Positions 33,301-43,568 of a DNA stretch of 45,141 nt are shown in pieces. The number at the start of each line of letters is the position of its first letter. The first letter of the stretch is position 1. The notes under the pieces were generated by a model. The model had not been told where the DNA came from and did no database searches. It was given only the letters and a program-made list of their open reading frames with translations. The stretch is from Phoronis australis (lineage: Eukaryota; Phoronida; Phoronidae): contig NMRA01000887.1 in the NCBI GenBank assembly GCA_002633005.1, positions 64,001-109,141 of the forward strand, in the 5' to 3' direction. A program made the translations under genes and the position numbers.

Positions 33301-36300
33301 GTCTTGATCCCCGCAGTTTTTTTAGTAAAAACGTTCACTACGAGGGAGCTTTTTTGTAAACGTAGATGTCAAAGCCTTGTTCTACACACTTTTTGTAAAC
33401 AACCTCCGTGACTTTGTTAGGTGGGTTTACTGGTGAGGAGTACGGGGTGGAGGTTACGTGTCGTTGGAATCATGGAGGCTCTGGAATATTGGGAACCCCA
33501 TTTTATTTTGGACACCCTATTTTCGAAATCCTGGACAAAGCCCTGCCGAGGATGATGCCTACGTGCCTCCTACCCGTAGCGGACACGCAGGTATCATTTA
33601 ATTTTCCTCGGGAAAATTTTTCACATCGACGGTTCTGATTGGCTGGTCGAGTTCTCAACAGCTGTAGCGCTTTACATAAAAAACTGTCATGACTGAAGGA
33701 GGAAGTGTAAATGTAAATAGTTTTTTATCGTAAAGTTGTGTTGTGCTTTTTCGGTGTCCATTTTTTCTACTGTCGCTGACTTTTGTTTACTTTGGTCTCC
33801 TGTACTCACACAGTAGGCCTATGATTAATACACCGGATAAATCGACCATATGTGTGTGTGCATTGTATGTGCTTCAAGCACGCGGCTATTAAACATTACT
33901 GTAGAAACAAAATATTTGCTGTCACGCGTCTTGCATGACAAGGCTAAAAGCTGTTTACATTCCACTATTTTCTTTCTTTGCAGTAAAGGTAACCAATAAC
34001 TGCTGCAGTAACATCAACCAGCGATAAAACGTGTGCTGCTGAATGCCTTCAACCCTCTAGCGGACACACAGAGAACTAGCGAGACCTGCGTGTACAGCCT
34101 ACTCTTCTCCCTAGTGGACACGCAGACATCTTTTTGACGCACGGAACCAGCGAGACAGTCTGACTGAAGTACGCACATGCCCAGATAACGTTCACCTTTA
34201 AGGTGACATCAGCTTCGTCCACGAGTCTCCTGGCGACGAACTGTTCCGCCATTTGAGGCTTTATTTTGTGAGGAGATATCCCCTCTGCGCGCTAATTGGC
34301 CATAGACGACATTTACCGCTGACAAAAACTACTCAAGAAACTTTCAAAAACTTGAACATCTGAGTACTTAAATACCAGTTAGTGAAGATTCTGGTCCTTC
34401 TTCAGGTTAATGTGATGCATTTGTGTATTTTCCACTAGAAACTTAACAAGATCCAAATGTGGATTTTAACTAATTTCACAGGCACGTTGTTGCCTTCCAT
34501 TAGTCGTGACCTGGAACCAGCAGAGGGCATTATTTTCGTTATTGTTTGAAATAAAAGGCTGCACGCGTACTTATTGTCAATTCTGATTTATTGAAAGTAA
34601 CCACAGACATCCTGCTTTTGAATTCAAATACATCAATATTTCAATGATCTAAACCTAAATTGTTGCACAAACACCGCTCATTTTGGTTTTTTTATTACAC
34701 TAGAGCACATTTCAGGTGATATAACAAATACGACACGCGATATTCCGGTGATTTCTGCAAAACATGTCAGAATTCTGCAATGTATACAGAAAACAGAAGA
34801 TTAGGCCTACCCGGTCCTTGTTACGATTATAATCAAACAGGTGAAGCGCTGACTTACGTTTAAGTGCATGATACACCAATGGCTGTATAACTCTGCAGGA
34901 AGAAATCTGCTCCTCAAGTCATCATAGAAGGGGCATGTTGTTCAAAAGTGGTATTCATTTTTAATGTATGGTCTTACACAACGTTCCTCACAGATCTTGG
35001 CACAACGCAATGTACGATTGTGTGTCGAGCATCTCAGTCTGGTCATTTGCGTTTTGTAATACTTTCAATCTACGTAATCTTCATAATAGATTTGTGATTT
35101 AATTTCCCCATAAGTTTCGAGTTTCGACGATTTATTTATGAGATCAAGTCATTGTTGCTGATAAACATCCTTGCGCCGCTGTTTAAATAAATGCAAAAAC
35201 TAAGATTCTGTTCCCGCGGCACACCTTGGTAAAACCCAGTTTCGCCAAAACCAAGCGAGAGCAATTTTTTTTTTTTGACATCGTTGGTCCAACATGGCTT
35301 GTTACCATTCTGTGTCGAGTTGTATTGCCAGGTATAAAAGTGATTAGCAATTTTTTAATAATCAGATTTCAAAAGCTTTAGCCAATATTTGATGAGACTA
35401 AGAAATCTAATGGACGTCAGTGAATACCTTCCAAGTTCCTCTTTTATTGCAAAGTTAACAGCTGTACAACGTAGATTTAATATTTCCTTGCAATACTGCA
35501 AATGCACCTTTTCAACATCTACATCGTTATTGAAACCCCACGTAGCCTACACTTTACATCCGTAATGCAAAGCATGCATAATTTTACTGTTAAATGACTT
35601 TCTCCTCACCAAGCCTCAAATGGCTGATCAGCGCCGTCTAGAGGCTTGGGGAAGAGGCTAAGGTGACAATAGGGCTATGAAAACAGGTACGCGCTGTTCT
35701 AGACGGCCGTTGCTCTTGACGAGATTGGCAATGAGCTATATACATAGAGGTGACACGACTGTACTCGCAAGCAAGACAGCGCGTGACACGCGGTCCGCCA
35801 TATTGATGATGAATCCTATGTAAACAACAGCACGGTGGCCTTATGAAAGCCGGGAAATTTTCAGAATAAAATTTGAAATTTTAAATACTAACGATGTTTT
35901 AAAATATTTGTAACACAAAGCAATGTAAATATGTGACCCTTGCATTGCTAAAACGGTCATATAAACCGTTGCAAAGACAAAATTCCTAATACGTTGGCTG
36001 AAATACTCGTGCTGCTACATGTAGGGCCGGGGAGGTTTTGCCCGCTCAATCGAAAAGACAATCACTGAAATGCAAAAAGTTTAGAAAATGATATAATGCA
36101 ACAACATGATTAACTATTTCGTTGTTATAATTGTATAGTACCTATTTTTTCAGTTGTTTATAAACCGACAAGACGATCAGCTGTCAAGGAGACCGCTCCT
36201 CCGGCGCGCCATTACATCACTGTATTCCCCAAGCTTTTAGCATGGGTCTAAATATTCCTTGACCCGGCGCCACATGATTTACTCTAGCAGTATGCATTTG

Positions 36301-38866
36301 CACAGACCCGTTCTCAAAGGTGGTTGGAATTGTCTATTTCAGGTTATACCAAGGAATATTAATTACATCAATATGCAGACGTTTTTTCAAAAAATAAAAC
36401 GCATATCAGGGGTGCTGAGTTGACTCAAGGAAAATTGCTTCAGTGATACGCTCATAACTTTGCTTTAACTGTCTAGTAGTACAGTGGCGGATCTAGGGTA
36501 TCACTGATAAGGGCGGCAACACTTTATGTCGGGCACCCAGCCCAAAATATAGGGGGCTTGAATTTCTGAGAATGTGGGCTTTCCACTGAAAAACAAACGG
36601 AGGACTAAAAAACGGGAAAACGATGGTCTGGCTCGGACGCCTGCAATAGGACCCCCCCCCCCAAACACACACACACACACACGCATACACAAACTACAAC
36701 TGCCCACGATAAATATTGTTTCAGCCGCAGAATAATTATCGGGGTTAGTTAATAATCACAATATTTCCTCACGCTCTGGCTGCTTTATTTTTTGCGGCAG
36801 CCAAGGGGGGCGTTGCCCCCCCCCCCCCTAAATCTGCATATGTATTACTTGTCCTAATACCTAATTCATCTTAGCGAGGTGAACTGGTAATTTGTACAGT
36901 TTGAAACGACATGGTCTCACACTTAAGACTGATGCGTCATAGGCTTTGTTGTATAACAACACGCCGACTGCAATGCGGTATATAAGCGGAACTAGAGTTT
37001 TCAAAAGACGTTGGCATTATTAATTTTTACCAATATCATTTTGTTACAGCAATCAAGGTACCTATTTTATCCACCCATGGTTTGCGGAATCGCAGATTTT
37101 TTTTTCTGTCATTAACAAGCATCAGATCGGCCAGAACGAGAAGAACAACAAAAAAATGTTCACACAGAAACATCACATTGATATACTGCAACCATTTCAA
37201 ACAATAAAGTTTTCATTCATTTCAAAATACATTTATTTCAAAATATCACCATCACGCAAAAAATCACACCGTGACAGTAAAAGGGAAATGTTTAGCTGGT
37301 ACAAAGTTACTGTACATCACTTCATAAACATGACGGAATATAAAAATGATGATTTTGCTCAAGTAAGACAGTTACAGATTTTAATAGCTTGCCAGGCTAC
37401 ATAACATTTGTCCAATCCCTTGAAATCTACAGAAACAACCCATTTACCCAATAACATTATGGTGTGCAGTATTCTTGCGGTATCCCTTCCTTCGATCCCG
37501 CCCTGTTCCCAATAACCTGGCTATAATTAATGAATCTTCGAATTGGTGTTCACTCCGTAAAAATGCCCAACTATTAATCTTGTAGTCCCTTTTTGTGTTT
37601 CTTTGTTGCTAGAAAACAACAGCTATATTGGAAGAACATAAGGTCACTAAACCCAAATCGGACTAGGAAGGAAAGTCAGAAAAAAATCGGCTTTAATGGG
37701 TGTTCTAGGGACCAAATGAAGTTGAACAATATTGTTTCTGCGATTGGATTCTCGCCCGCAATATCATTCTTTTTCAGTTTCAATTTTTAACTCTCGAAAG
37801 ACCAAAAAATTATATCAATGACTTTGGGTCTAATACCAGAAGTCAAACTTTATTTTTGATGTTTTCTGCTATAACTAAAGTTAAGTGTTAAGACCCTTTA
37901 ATTATGTGCTCAAGTATCCAATGATTTTCTTGGAAGATTTTCTAAAAATCCTAGTTTGCACTTTGATCCTGACATTAAAGCTATGAGTTTTTAGTACTAG
38001 AAATCCCGTGTTGTTACCAATATTAGTTCCTAGATACTACACAGTACACACGCATCTTGATGAATATGGTTCATCAGCAAGATGGAGGACCACTCCGCTC
38101 AACGAAAACCACGTGATGTCAACTCTAGTTATATTTATCTAATTGGATATTGGACTTCATCCGGAAAGCTTAGGCATTTTTGTAGCCTCAAAATTCCACT
38201 CCGAGATGAACGATATCTGGATGTGTGAACTTCAGCCACTCTATAAATCGTTTTTCGGACCGAAAGTTGCACCGATGATTTTCCTAATGACTAAATCGGC
38301 ACATGCGCAGAAAACGTTTACTTCCGAGAGGAAATTGGAGGCTACGAAAAAACTCAGACTTGTTCTGGACAATATGTAGAATGTACACGTTTCTGACATG
38401 CGAACATAGCTTCAAGAGATTTTTGTTTTGCCTAATTATAATAAATGTAGTTATAACGATTAACCTCCACTCAGTGATAATGACATTTTAGCACCAAATT
38501 ATCATGTCCAGGAGGTTTATTTTTTAAACGGCGGTGAATCATCCACCTGCCCCAGCCGCTTAAAAAATACATGGCGAACACAATAAAGCAATAGAGCGTG
38601 TGAACTTTTATCTAAAGTTAACAATACTTACTTGCTGCTACATATGGATTGTTGTAAATTACGTAATATCCGGAATCGCCAATCGGGAGAAGAACAGCGC
38701 CTACGTTATGGCCAACCGGGTCTCGCGGTAACTGTGAGGAGACTTGGTAGGAAGCTGAAAACAAAACAGGGAGATTTGAAATTGCCGCTACGAGCCAAGT
38801 CACAATACAGAAATCTGCAACTTGATCGATCACCGTCACTTTCGAGTATCCAACGCATTTGTCCAT
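19157..38866 (-). CDS. Secreted HEFAH zinc metallopeptidase with two ShKT domains (7 exons)
   Basis: I joined seven exons (38866-38632, 30150-29983, 29383-29107, 24259-24094, 22831-22654, 20594-20481, 19269-19157). All six introns are GT-AG and every phase agrees; total 1251 nt, 416 residues plus stop. The likely order is signal peptide (about 1-38), an N-terminal segment, the peptidase domain, then two ShKT domains (344-379 and 382-416). The zinc motif HEFAH is 234-238; the glutamates of EYFAEG (280, 284) are candidates for a third ligand, as in gluzincins. GIPIV (about 130-134) and the stretch from TGAEENILC to the zinc motif match a family of animal and fungal putative metallopeptidases that I recall only as uncharacterised. 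Each ShKT domain has six cysteines and WAS.G.C. ShKT units often accompany secreted metallopeptidases, so a secreted enzyme is expected; the substrate is unknown. An exon hidden in the 30310-30645 gap cannot be excluded. Confidence 0.85.
20481..20594 (-). CDS. Exon 6: first ShKT domain
   Basis: Acceptor TTACTTTCAG before 20594, donor GGAG|GTAATA after 20481, symmetric phase 1. It encodes CTDESEHC, YWASRGEC, NCKRSC and GLC, again six cysteines. A symmetric one-exon module like this can be duplicated freely, and exon 7 is probably its sister copy. Confidence 0.85.
22295..23160 (+). repeat. Segmental duplicate B (original, holds exon 5)
   Basis: Partner of 12155-13880. This is the copy inside the working gene. 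It lacks the family A and family B insertions seen in copy A and has its own poly-C tract with one N (22626). Confidence 0.8.
22654..22831 (-). CDS. Exon 5: C-terminal part of peptidase domain
   Basis: Acceptor TATTCAG, donor GAGGC|GTAAGT. It encodes AEGARAFFN, NHVTTRSQL, YDRTLYNLV and FPCQNTYIKRC, all features of this peptidase family after its zinc motif. The first codons continue EYF of exon 4 to EYFAEG. A frame-broken duplicate lies at 13152-13327. Confidence 0.88.
23167..23322. mobile_element. Family A non-autonomous transposon, 156 bp
   Basis: Ends TAGGGGCGGATCCAGG and CCTAAATCCGCCACTG are inverted repeats; flanks GTTAT and GGTAT agree at 4 of 5 bases. It sits in intron 4 of the metallopeptidase gene, just beside duplicate B. 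Confidence 0.8.
24094..24259 (-). CDS. Exon 4: zinc-binding HEFAH exon
   Basis: Acceptor TTTTGCATTGCAG, donor TTC|GTAAGT. It encodes DEDIAIHEFAHGVEILG, the active-site helix (two zinc histidines and the catalytic glutamate), then GLWANTYSMSTIHEYF. The longer open frame past the donor is intronic. Confidence 0.9.
24260..26419. other. Intron 3, part: no feature recognised
   Basis: Lies within intron 3 of the minus-strand gene. Two plus-strand open stretches (24645-24883 and 25102-25188) end or start at splice-like sites, but their phases do not join and no domain is recognisable. Confidence 0.4.
26420..26607 (+). pseudogene. YqaJ-type exonuclease relic (broken)
   Basis: After an acceptor-like CTTCCCAG, one frame reads HVVDTPALLHGIMYKPVAL and stops near 26507. 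The next frame continues SGLFVCEEELYVTATPASLI and GEDALSLKI. Together they follow the order of the YqaJ viral-recombinase/exonuclease fold (TPA..YG...E..A, then GLFV...LGASPDGLIG.D..vEIKCP), but the SPDG aspartate and EIK glutamate are lost. Genes with this domain are common in marine-invertebrate transposons. A family B element interrupts it at 26608. Confidence 0.5.
26608..26747. mobile_element. Family B non-autonomous transposon, 140 bp
   Basis: Ends CATGCGCGCATCC and GTGTGCGCGCATG are inverted repeats; CATGA is duplicated exactly (26603-26607 and 26748-26752). It inserted into the YqaJ-like relic. Confidence 0.75.
26753..28389. other. Intron 3, part: no feature recognised
   Basis: AT-rich intronic sequence with a 92-codon plus-strand open frame (26885-27163) that matches nothing I know. 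No repeat partner in the window. Confidence 0.4.
28390..28590 (-). pseudogene. THAP zinc-finger relic (frameshifted)
   Basis: The first half reads NYCYFPGCKFSTGGHKFPKD, a THAP opening with CxxxxC. The second half, in another frame, reads QAWGIVVKRDKVWKPKPHSP and CLCSNAFPLKDCIF, where CSNAF replaces the usual CSxHF, so the zinc histidine is lost. THAP domains are DNA-binding modules of P-element and Kolobok transposases and of host proteins derived from them. It lies in intron 3, antisense to nothing known. Confidence 0.6.
29107..29383 (-). CDS. Exon 3: peptidase domain, N-terminal half
   Basis: Acceptor CCGTATTTCAG, donor GGCA|GTAAGT. It encodes VVADDALKRACYIVRFL, TTDIPEHSHLPDYWN, RARGFG and TGAEENILC. 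Phase 1 in and phase 2 out fit both neighbours. Confidence 0.88.
29983..30150 (-). CDS. Exon 2: start of peptidase domain
   Basis: Acceptor TTATTATCTTGCAG, donor GTTG|GTAAGA. It encodes NGRRSRLRPG, NHVRAVPNNL and YRKYTEAYGIPIV. The last motif is typical of the family and is completed by GCA (Ala) across the splice to exon 3. Confidence 0.85.
30236..30309 (+). repeat. (CATA)n / (TA)n microsatellite
   Basis: Tetranucleotide CATA repeats run into a pure TA tract that reaches the assembly gap. The tract could be much longer than shown. Confidence 0.95.
30310..30645. other. Assembly gap (336 N)
   Basis: Unresolved bases directly after the TA microsatellite, within intron 1 of the metallopeptidase gene and next to a LINE fragment. 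Confidence 0.99.
30660..31400 (-). mobile_element. LINE ORF2 C-terminal fragment 1
   Basis: Minus-strand frames read GEMGRYSL, IMKYWLKLLKTD and LLFHFGFGEAW, then in a second frame ELEYHFVNECPFYDDLRKRY. This is the post-reverse-transcriptase C-terminal region of a non-LTR retrotransposon (ELGR.PL, KYW.KLL and EYHF..CP.Y are its typical markers). It is 5'-truncated and has stops and shifts. The 3' end probably falls in the gap. Confidence 0.65.
32400..33300 (+). other. Possible decayed or non-coding transcription unit
   Basis: CATTGGTTGG (inverted CCAAT) near 32418 precedes GAAAATGGCGGAC near 32445, which looks like a short-leader start element, but that frame ends after 13 codons. A 117-codon frame (32455-32808) overlaps another of 77 codons; neither matches a known family. 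AATAAA occurs near 33295. I cannot tell a real gene from chance. Confidence 0.2.
33301..34794. other. Intron 1, part: only weak short repeats
   Basis: TAGCGGACACRCAG-like strings recur near 33577, 34058 and 34111 with CAGCGAGAC-like partners, a weak short repeat. No coding domain seen. Confidence 0.35.
34795..35590 (-). mobile_element. LINE ORF2 C-terminal fragment 2
   Basis: Same family and strand as 30660-31400. Minus frames read EELGRYSL, SLIKYWLKLLKSD, then NEYHF*TTCPFYDDLRSRF with an in-frame stop (marked *). It extends further 5' than fragment 1. Many stops, so it is long dead. Confidence 0.65.
36482..36842. mobile_element. Family A non-autonomous transposon, 361 bp
   Basis: Left end CAGTGGCGGATCTAGG, right end CCTAAATCTGCATATG; flanks TAGTA and TATTA agree at 4 of 5 bases. 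The interior holds CCCAAAATATAGG, two poly-C runs and a (CA)n stretch. Confidence 0.75.
36843..38631. other. Intron 1, part: no feature recognised
   Basis: AT-rich intronic DNA; an 82-codon frame (37156-37404) and a 78-codon frame (38143-38379) show no known domain. Confidence 0.4.
38632..38866 (-). CDS. Exon 1: start codon, probable signal peptide
   Basis: ATG at 38866 has a good context (GAAAATGG). The first ~38 residues contain the hydrophobic run FCIVTWLVAAISNLPVLF, a plausible though long signal peptide. QLPRDPVGHNVGAVLLP and GYYVIYNNPYVAA follow. The donor GCAA|GTAAGT leaves phase 1, which exon 2 accepts. A good internal acceptor (TTTGTTTTCAG before 38754) means the exon could instead be 38754-38632 with an unseen upstream first exon. 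Confidence 0.6.
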
Positions 38867-39653
38867 TTTCAAACAGAAGACGCTGTTAGTCGGGAGTTCG
38901 AACTCCAAATTTTAAGTTTTTATTCTAGTTTGTCTCGAATCAAGGGGACGCCAAATGCAAGCCCTAACTAAATAATCAGTCTAAACCATAAGGTATTCAA
39001 GTACAGAAAACACTTAATATGATTTCACATTAAAGTAGGATGGAAATGCCAAAATTAATTTCTTATTTGTATACAAAAATAAGATCACGGGCCCAAATTT
39101 TCACGCGGTTGTGCGATTCCAAGGTGGTTCTGCTAAATCTTTCTTTTATCTGCTACACGGTATATGTTTCATGTTTGAAGATCCCAGAGAATGAAATTAA
39201 AGTAGTTTTATAGACATATGTGAAATAGCTTAAAAACGGCCAATTTTAGTGAATTGAATAAAATTTGAGATATATTTAATGTAAGCAACTTTGTTGAAAA
39301 TTGGCCCACACGTTTTTTGCGCACCGTGTCGGTTTTAGTACTTGTTTTGACAAACATTTTTCAGGTTCTTTAAACCGAAAAAGAAGAATTTGTTGGCCAC
39401 TGAGAATACATCAAACTTTTACTTGCTAACCGGAGAGTATTCCTTATAACTAGTTGATTGCGTACAAAAATGACGGATAGCTTTATATTCTGTTGGGAGA
39501 GTGAGCTCGATTCCTCACCTGCGTTCTATATATTAGAAAATGCTGGGAGAAAATTTACGGTTTTCGTTCCCTCAGTGTGGTGCAATCTTTTGTAACGGCG
39601 CCATGAAATATTGAGTCACCTACTGGCCAGTTTATTTTCCTATAATTCTTCAA

Positions 39654-40756
39654 TCAACTGTTCTTCTGCCACAAGGTTGCGTGCATGTCACGACAAATTA
39701 ATCAACAATGTCACGCGAAAGTCGAAATAATATTTCTATTTTCCAATTTTTCAATAACAACGTGTTGAGAGTACAGATCATATAGAAATTCTCCCACAGG
39801 CAAGTTTCACGAGATTTGCTGATAAAAATCAAATAATTAAGTCAACATAATTTAAGTTACGTTATATAATTTACAATTTTTAACAAACAACTGCAGAAAA
39901 TTGGAAAGTATTTGAAGATGTTTTAATTCAAAGTATGAAGCTATTGCCACGACAGTCTCGAAAATTTAAGTTGAAAAATTGTCCAGGTTTCGTGTCCGAT
40001 CCCCCCGATTCCTGTTTGTTTAAACGTCTGGGTTTTTGATTTTCGAGGTGTTTAAGTGCCTTGAAGGTGCGCAAGTCTGTTTTCGACTCCAAGATATCTG
40101 TTATACACCGGCATTCCTGTTTCGATGGAACACCCAGAGTATACTAGGCGTAAACTAACAACTTCTTGAAAGAATGATTCTATAAAACTAGAATAACACA
40201 GTATAAAATTTAGAATAAAAAAATTACTTCCTGGGGGACTCCTATTAAACACCTTAATTTTCCATGCTTTTAAAACCTGAACTGATGCTTTGGTCACCAT
40301 CTTGAATTTGACAACGCCACCTGAGACTTGTTTATGGGAAATGAAATGAGTTCTGACACTTTTACAGAAATTGCCGGAATATCACGGGTACTATAATTTT
40401 GACATTCTCAGCAGTTTTATATCAAAATGAAAACTAACGGTATATTCTAGCAATTTAGCTCCAAATTACTGCAGAACAATAACCAGAACAATGCCTTCTG
40501 CTTCATGAATGACAGAAACAGCGCCTATGAAAGTAAATAAAATCTACCTTTGTTTTAATGGCGTCAGGGCGGCGGCAAATCATTGCGCAGACGGTAATTC
40601 CCATAACCAAGCTTCAAATGGCTAAACTGATCAGCACCATCATGAGGCTTGGGGACGTGGCTGGTGCGGGTCGGTCAAAACAATGCACCTATGCCAAGGT
40701 GTTCTATGAATTGGTGCGAGCCATCCTCGCCCGACCTTGCTTAGTTGTCGAAACTC
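39654..40756 (+). repeat. 1.1-kb direct repeat, copy 1
   Basis: Matches 40758-41865 over its full length at about 97-98% by eye. The unit starts TCAACTGTTCTTCTGCC and ends TTAGTTGTCGAAACTC. No coding frame is conserved. Within it, AAGCTTCAAATGGCTAAACTGATC is related to sequence near 35625. Confidence 0.9.
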
Positions 40757-40757
40757 N

Positions 40758-41865
40758 TCAACTGTTCTTCTGCCACAAGGTTGCGTACATGCCACAACAA
40801 ATTAATCAACAATGTCACGCGAAAGTCGAAATAATATTTCTATTTTCCAATTTTTCAATAACAACGTGTTGAGAGTACAGATCATATAGAAATTCTACCA
40901 CAGGCAAGTTTCACGAGATTTGCTGATAAAAATCAAATAATTAAGTCAATATAATTTAAGTTACGTTTTACAATTTTTAACAAACAACGGCAGAAAATTG
41001 GAAAGTATTTGAAGATGTTTTAATTCAAAGTATGAAGCTATTGCCACGACAGTCTCGAAAATTTAAGTTGAAAAATTGTCCAGGTTTCGTGTCTGATCCC
41101 CCCGATTCCTGTTTGTTTAAACGTCTGGGTTTTTGTTTTTCTAGGTGTTTAACTGCCTTGAAGGTGCGCAAGTCTGTTTTCGACTCCAAGATATCTGTTA
41201 TACACTGGCATTCCTGTTTCGATGGAATACCCAGAGTATACTAGGCGTAAACTAACAACTTCTTGAATCTATACTTCAAAGAATGATTCTATAAAACTAG
41301 AATAACACAGTATAAAATTTAGAATAAAAAAATTACTTCCTGGGGGACTCCTATTAAACAGCTTAATTTTCCATGCTTTTAAAACCTGAAATGATGCTTT
41401 GGCCACCATCTTGAATTTGACAACGCCACTTGAGACTTGTTTATGGGAAATGAAATGAGTTCTGACACTTTTACAGAAATTGCCGGAATATCACGGGTAC
41501 TATAATTTTGACATTCTCAGCAGTTTTATATCAAAATGAAAACTAACGGTATATTCCAACAATTTAGCTCCAAATTACTGCAGAACAATAACCAGAACAA
41601 TGCCTTCTGCTTCATGAATGACAGAAACAGCGCCTGTGAAAGTAAATAAAATCTACCTTTGTTTTAATGGCGCCAAGGCGGCGGCAAATCATTGCGTAGA
41701 CGGTAATTCCCATAACCAAGCCTCAAATGGCTAAACTGATCAGCACCATCATGAGGCTTGGGGACGTGGCTGGTGCGGGTCGGTCAAAACCATGCACCTA
41801 TGCCAAGGTGTTCTATGAATTGGTGTGAGCCATCCTCGCCCAACATTGCTTAGTTGTCGAAACTC
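40758..41865 (+). repeat. 1.1-kb direct repeat, copy 2
   Basis: Directly follows copy 1, separated only by one N at 40757. It differs by scattered substitutions, a 12-nt insertion near 41268 and a few small indels, the level expected between two alleles of a polymorphic marine invertebrate. Confidence 0.9.
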
Positions 41866-42330
41866 ACCCCCCCCCCCTCCCTATCATATCAGTCGGAATT
41901 GTTTCAACCCTGACTCTGACCCCACTCAAACTTAAGAAACGAACTCATCAACTCTGAATTCCTGAAACTTCAAATAAGCATTTGCGCGGCCAAACAATGA
42001 TCTGAACATTTGTTTTTGAGAGTTCCGTTAAATCAATACAAAAATCCCTTCAAAGTAGTAACGCAAAGAACAATTACGCTTAGAAAACATGACAACCGTT
42101 TCCAAAGCAACTCATTTTGATGCTCTCTTAGTGTAGGCCTAGTTGTATTAGTAGCTAATTTGTTCCAGGCCAGTTCGATTTTCCCAGGTCTGGGTTCACC
42201 AGAGGCCACATAGCTTGATGGTCCGTGAACGTCAACAACCGGCCCACGTGTTTTCACGGAAAATTTACGTTTGAAGTAAATTTCAAAGAAACTTAGCCCA
42301 CACCTCGATTATTTCAAGGTACATGTTGCA

Positions 42331-42960
42331 ATCAATGTGATAAATATTGCAGGTCCCCGGGATAGTACGACTATTTCAGAAAATGTTTAGACATAAATTA
42401 AGTTCAGAAATGAAAAAAAAAACGTTGCAGCCCGTCTGTGTTTCTTTAGAGTCGATGTGGTTTTTAGTAGCACATTTTAACAAGTCACGTAATCTAACCT
42501 GAAGTGGCTCAAGCCGTCCAGTGGCGCAGGCGTACTTCTCTAAAACGTTGTTGGGAATTGTTTTTAAAACGTTTCACTTTTGCATCAAGGGTTGTCAAAA
42601 AGTAGGATTTATATGATATTTATGGGAAAATTTAAAGTTGTATCAAACGAAAACGAAACGATGATTTGCAACACTGCAACAAAGCCTTTGAGAGTTTACC
42701 TTGAACGTTTATGTCAAACGAAATCTGGTCGTGTTGATGACACCTTTGCTTTGTTGTATAATGCAACTTTCTTTCCCCTAAATTTCACTAAAAAAGACAT
42801 GGTTCAAGACCTATTGCTACAAAATCGAGAATCTGTTTCTACATTCTTAGTACTTTCAGAAAAAAAATATGATTTTACGAACTTAAAAATCAATCCTTTT
42901 GTAGATATTTGGCGCAGATTTCTCGTCGAGGTCCTGGCCTACTTACATGTAGCGTTAGAC
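42331..42960 (+). repeat. Dispersed repeat, copy 2
   Basis: Partner of 1-640. This copy keeps a longer open frame (42580-42981) containing VYLERLCQTKSGRVDDTF and FTKKDMVQDLLLQNRES. The product is unknown; the conservation of these words in both copies suggests the parent element was once coding. Confidence 0.75.
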
Positions 42961-43082
42961 CTCACGCCTGAAAATGAATGACAGCCCAGAATTTAAACGG
43001 TCCAATTCAATAATTACTTTTAAACTTAATATTAAAAAGTGGCTGTAATTTACCTAGCCTTTTTATACCCTACTTGCCTTAA

Positions 43083-43564
43083 AGGCGAAGGCAACCTTTT
43101 TTCATGTCACTTTTTAGCAAAAATAAGGTTCGTTGATTATCCCAGACACATTTTTCACTTAATTACAGCTTTTCGTAATTTGATTAATTTCTCGTCCTCT
43201 ACTCCGGAAGTGACGTTTTTGGGAGGCAAGAGATTCGCGCCAATTTCTTTTCATTATAGTCAGACTGTGAGAGCTGTCGAGTCAGCAACAGCGTGGCATG
43301 TTGACTGACTCGTAAGCAAAAGCAAACGACGACCGAACTTATCACAACCGAGGTAAAACAATGACTGACTCGACTGCTCTCACAGTCAAACTATATGAAA
43401 AGAAATTGGCGCGAAATTCTTGCCTCCCAAAACGTCACTTAAGGAGTAGACGACGAGTAATTGATTGAATTACGAAAAGCAGTAAATAAGTGAAAAATGT
43501 GTCTGGTATAATCTACGAACCTTATTTTTGCTAAAAATGACATGAAAAAAGGTTGCCTTCGCCT
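43083..43564. mobile_element. Foldback element with TTAA target duplication (Kolobok-like)
   Basis: Long inverted arms of about 200 bp (outer AGGCGAAGGCAACC...) surround a ~75-bp spacer. TTAA flanks both ends (43079-43082 and 43565-43568). TTAA duplication is used by piggyBac and Kolobok; the AGG terminus fits Kolobok (purine start) better than piggyBac (CCY start). It is non-autonomous. It appears inserted in the 3' part of a LINE. Confidence 0.75.
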
Positions 43565-43568
43565 TTAA

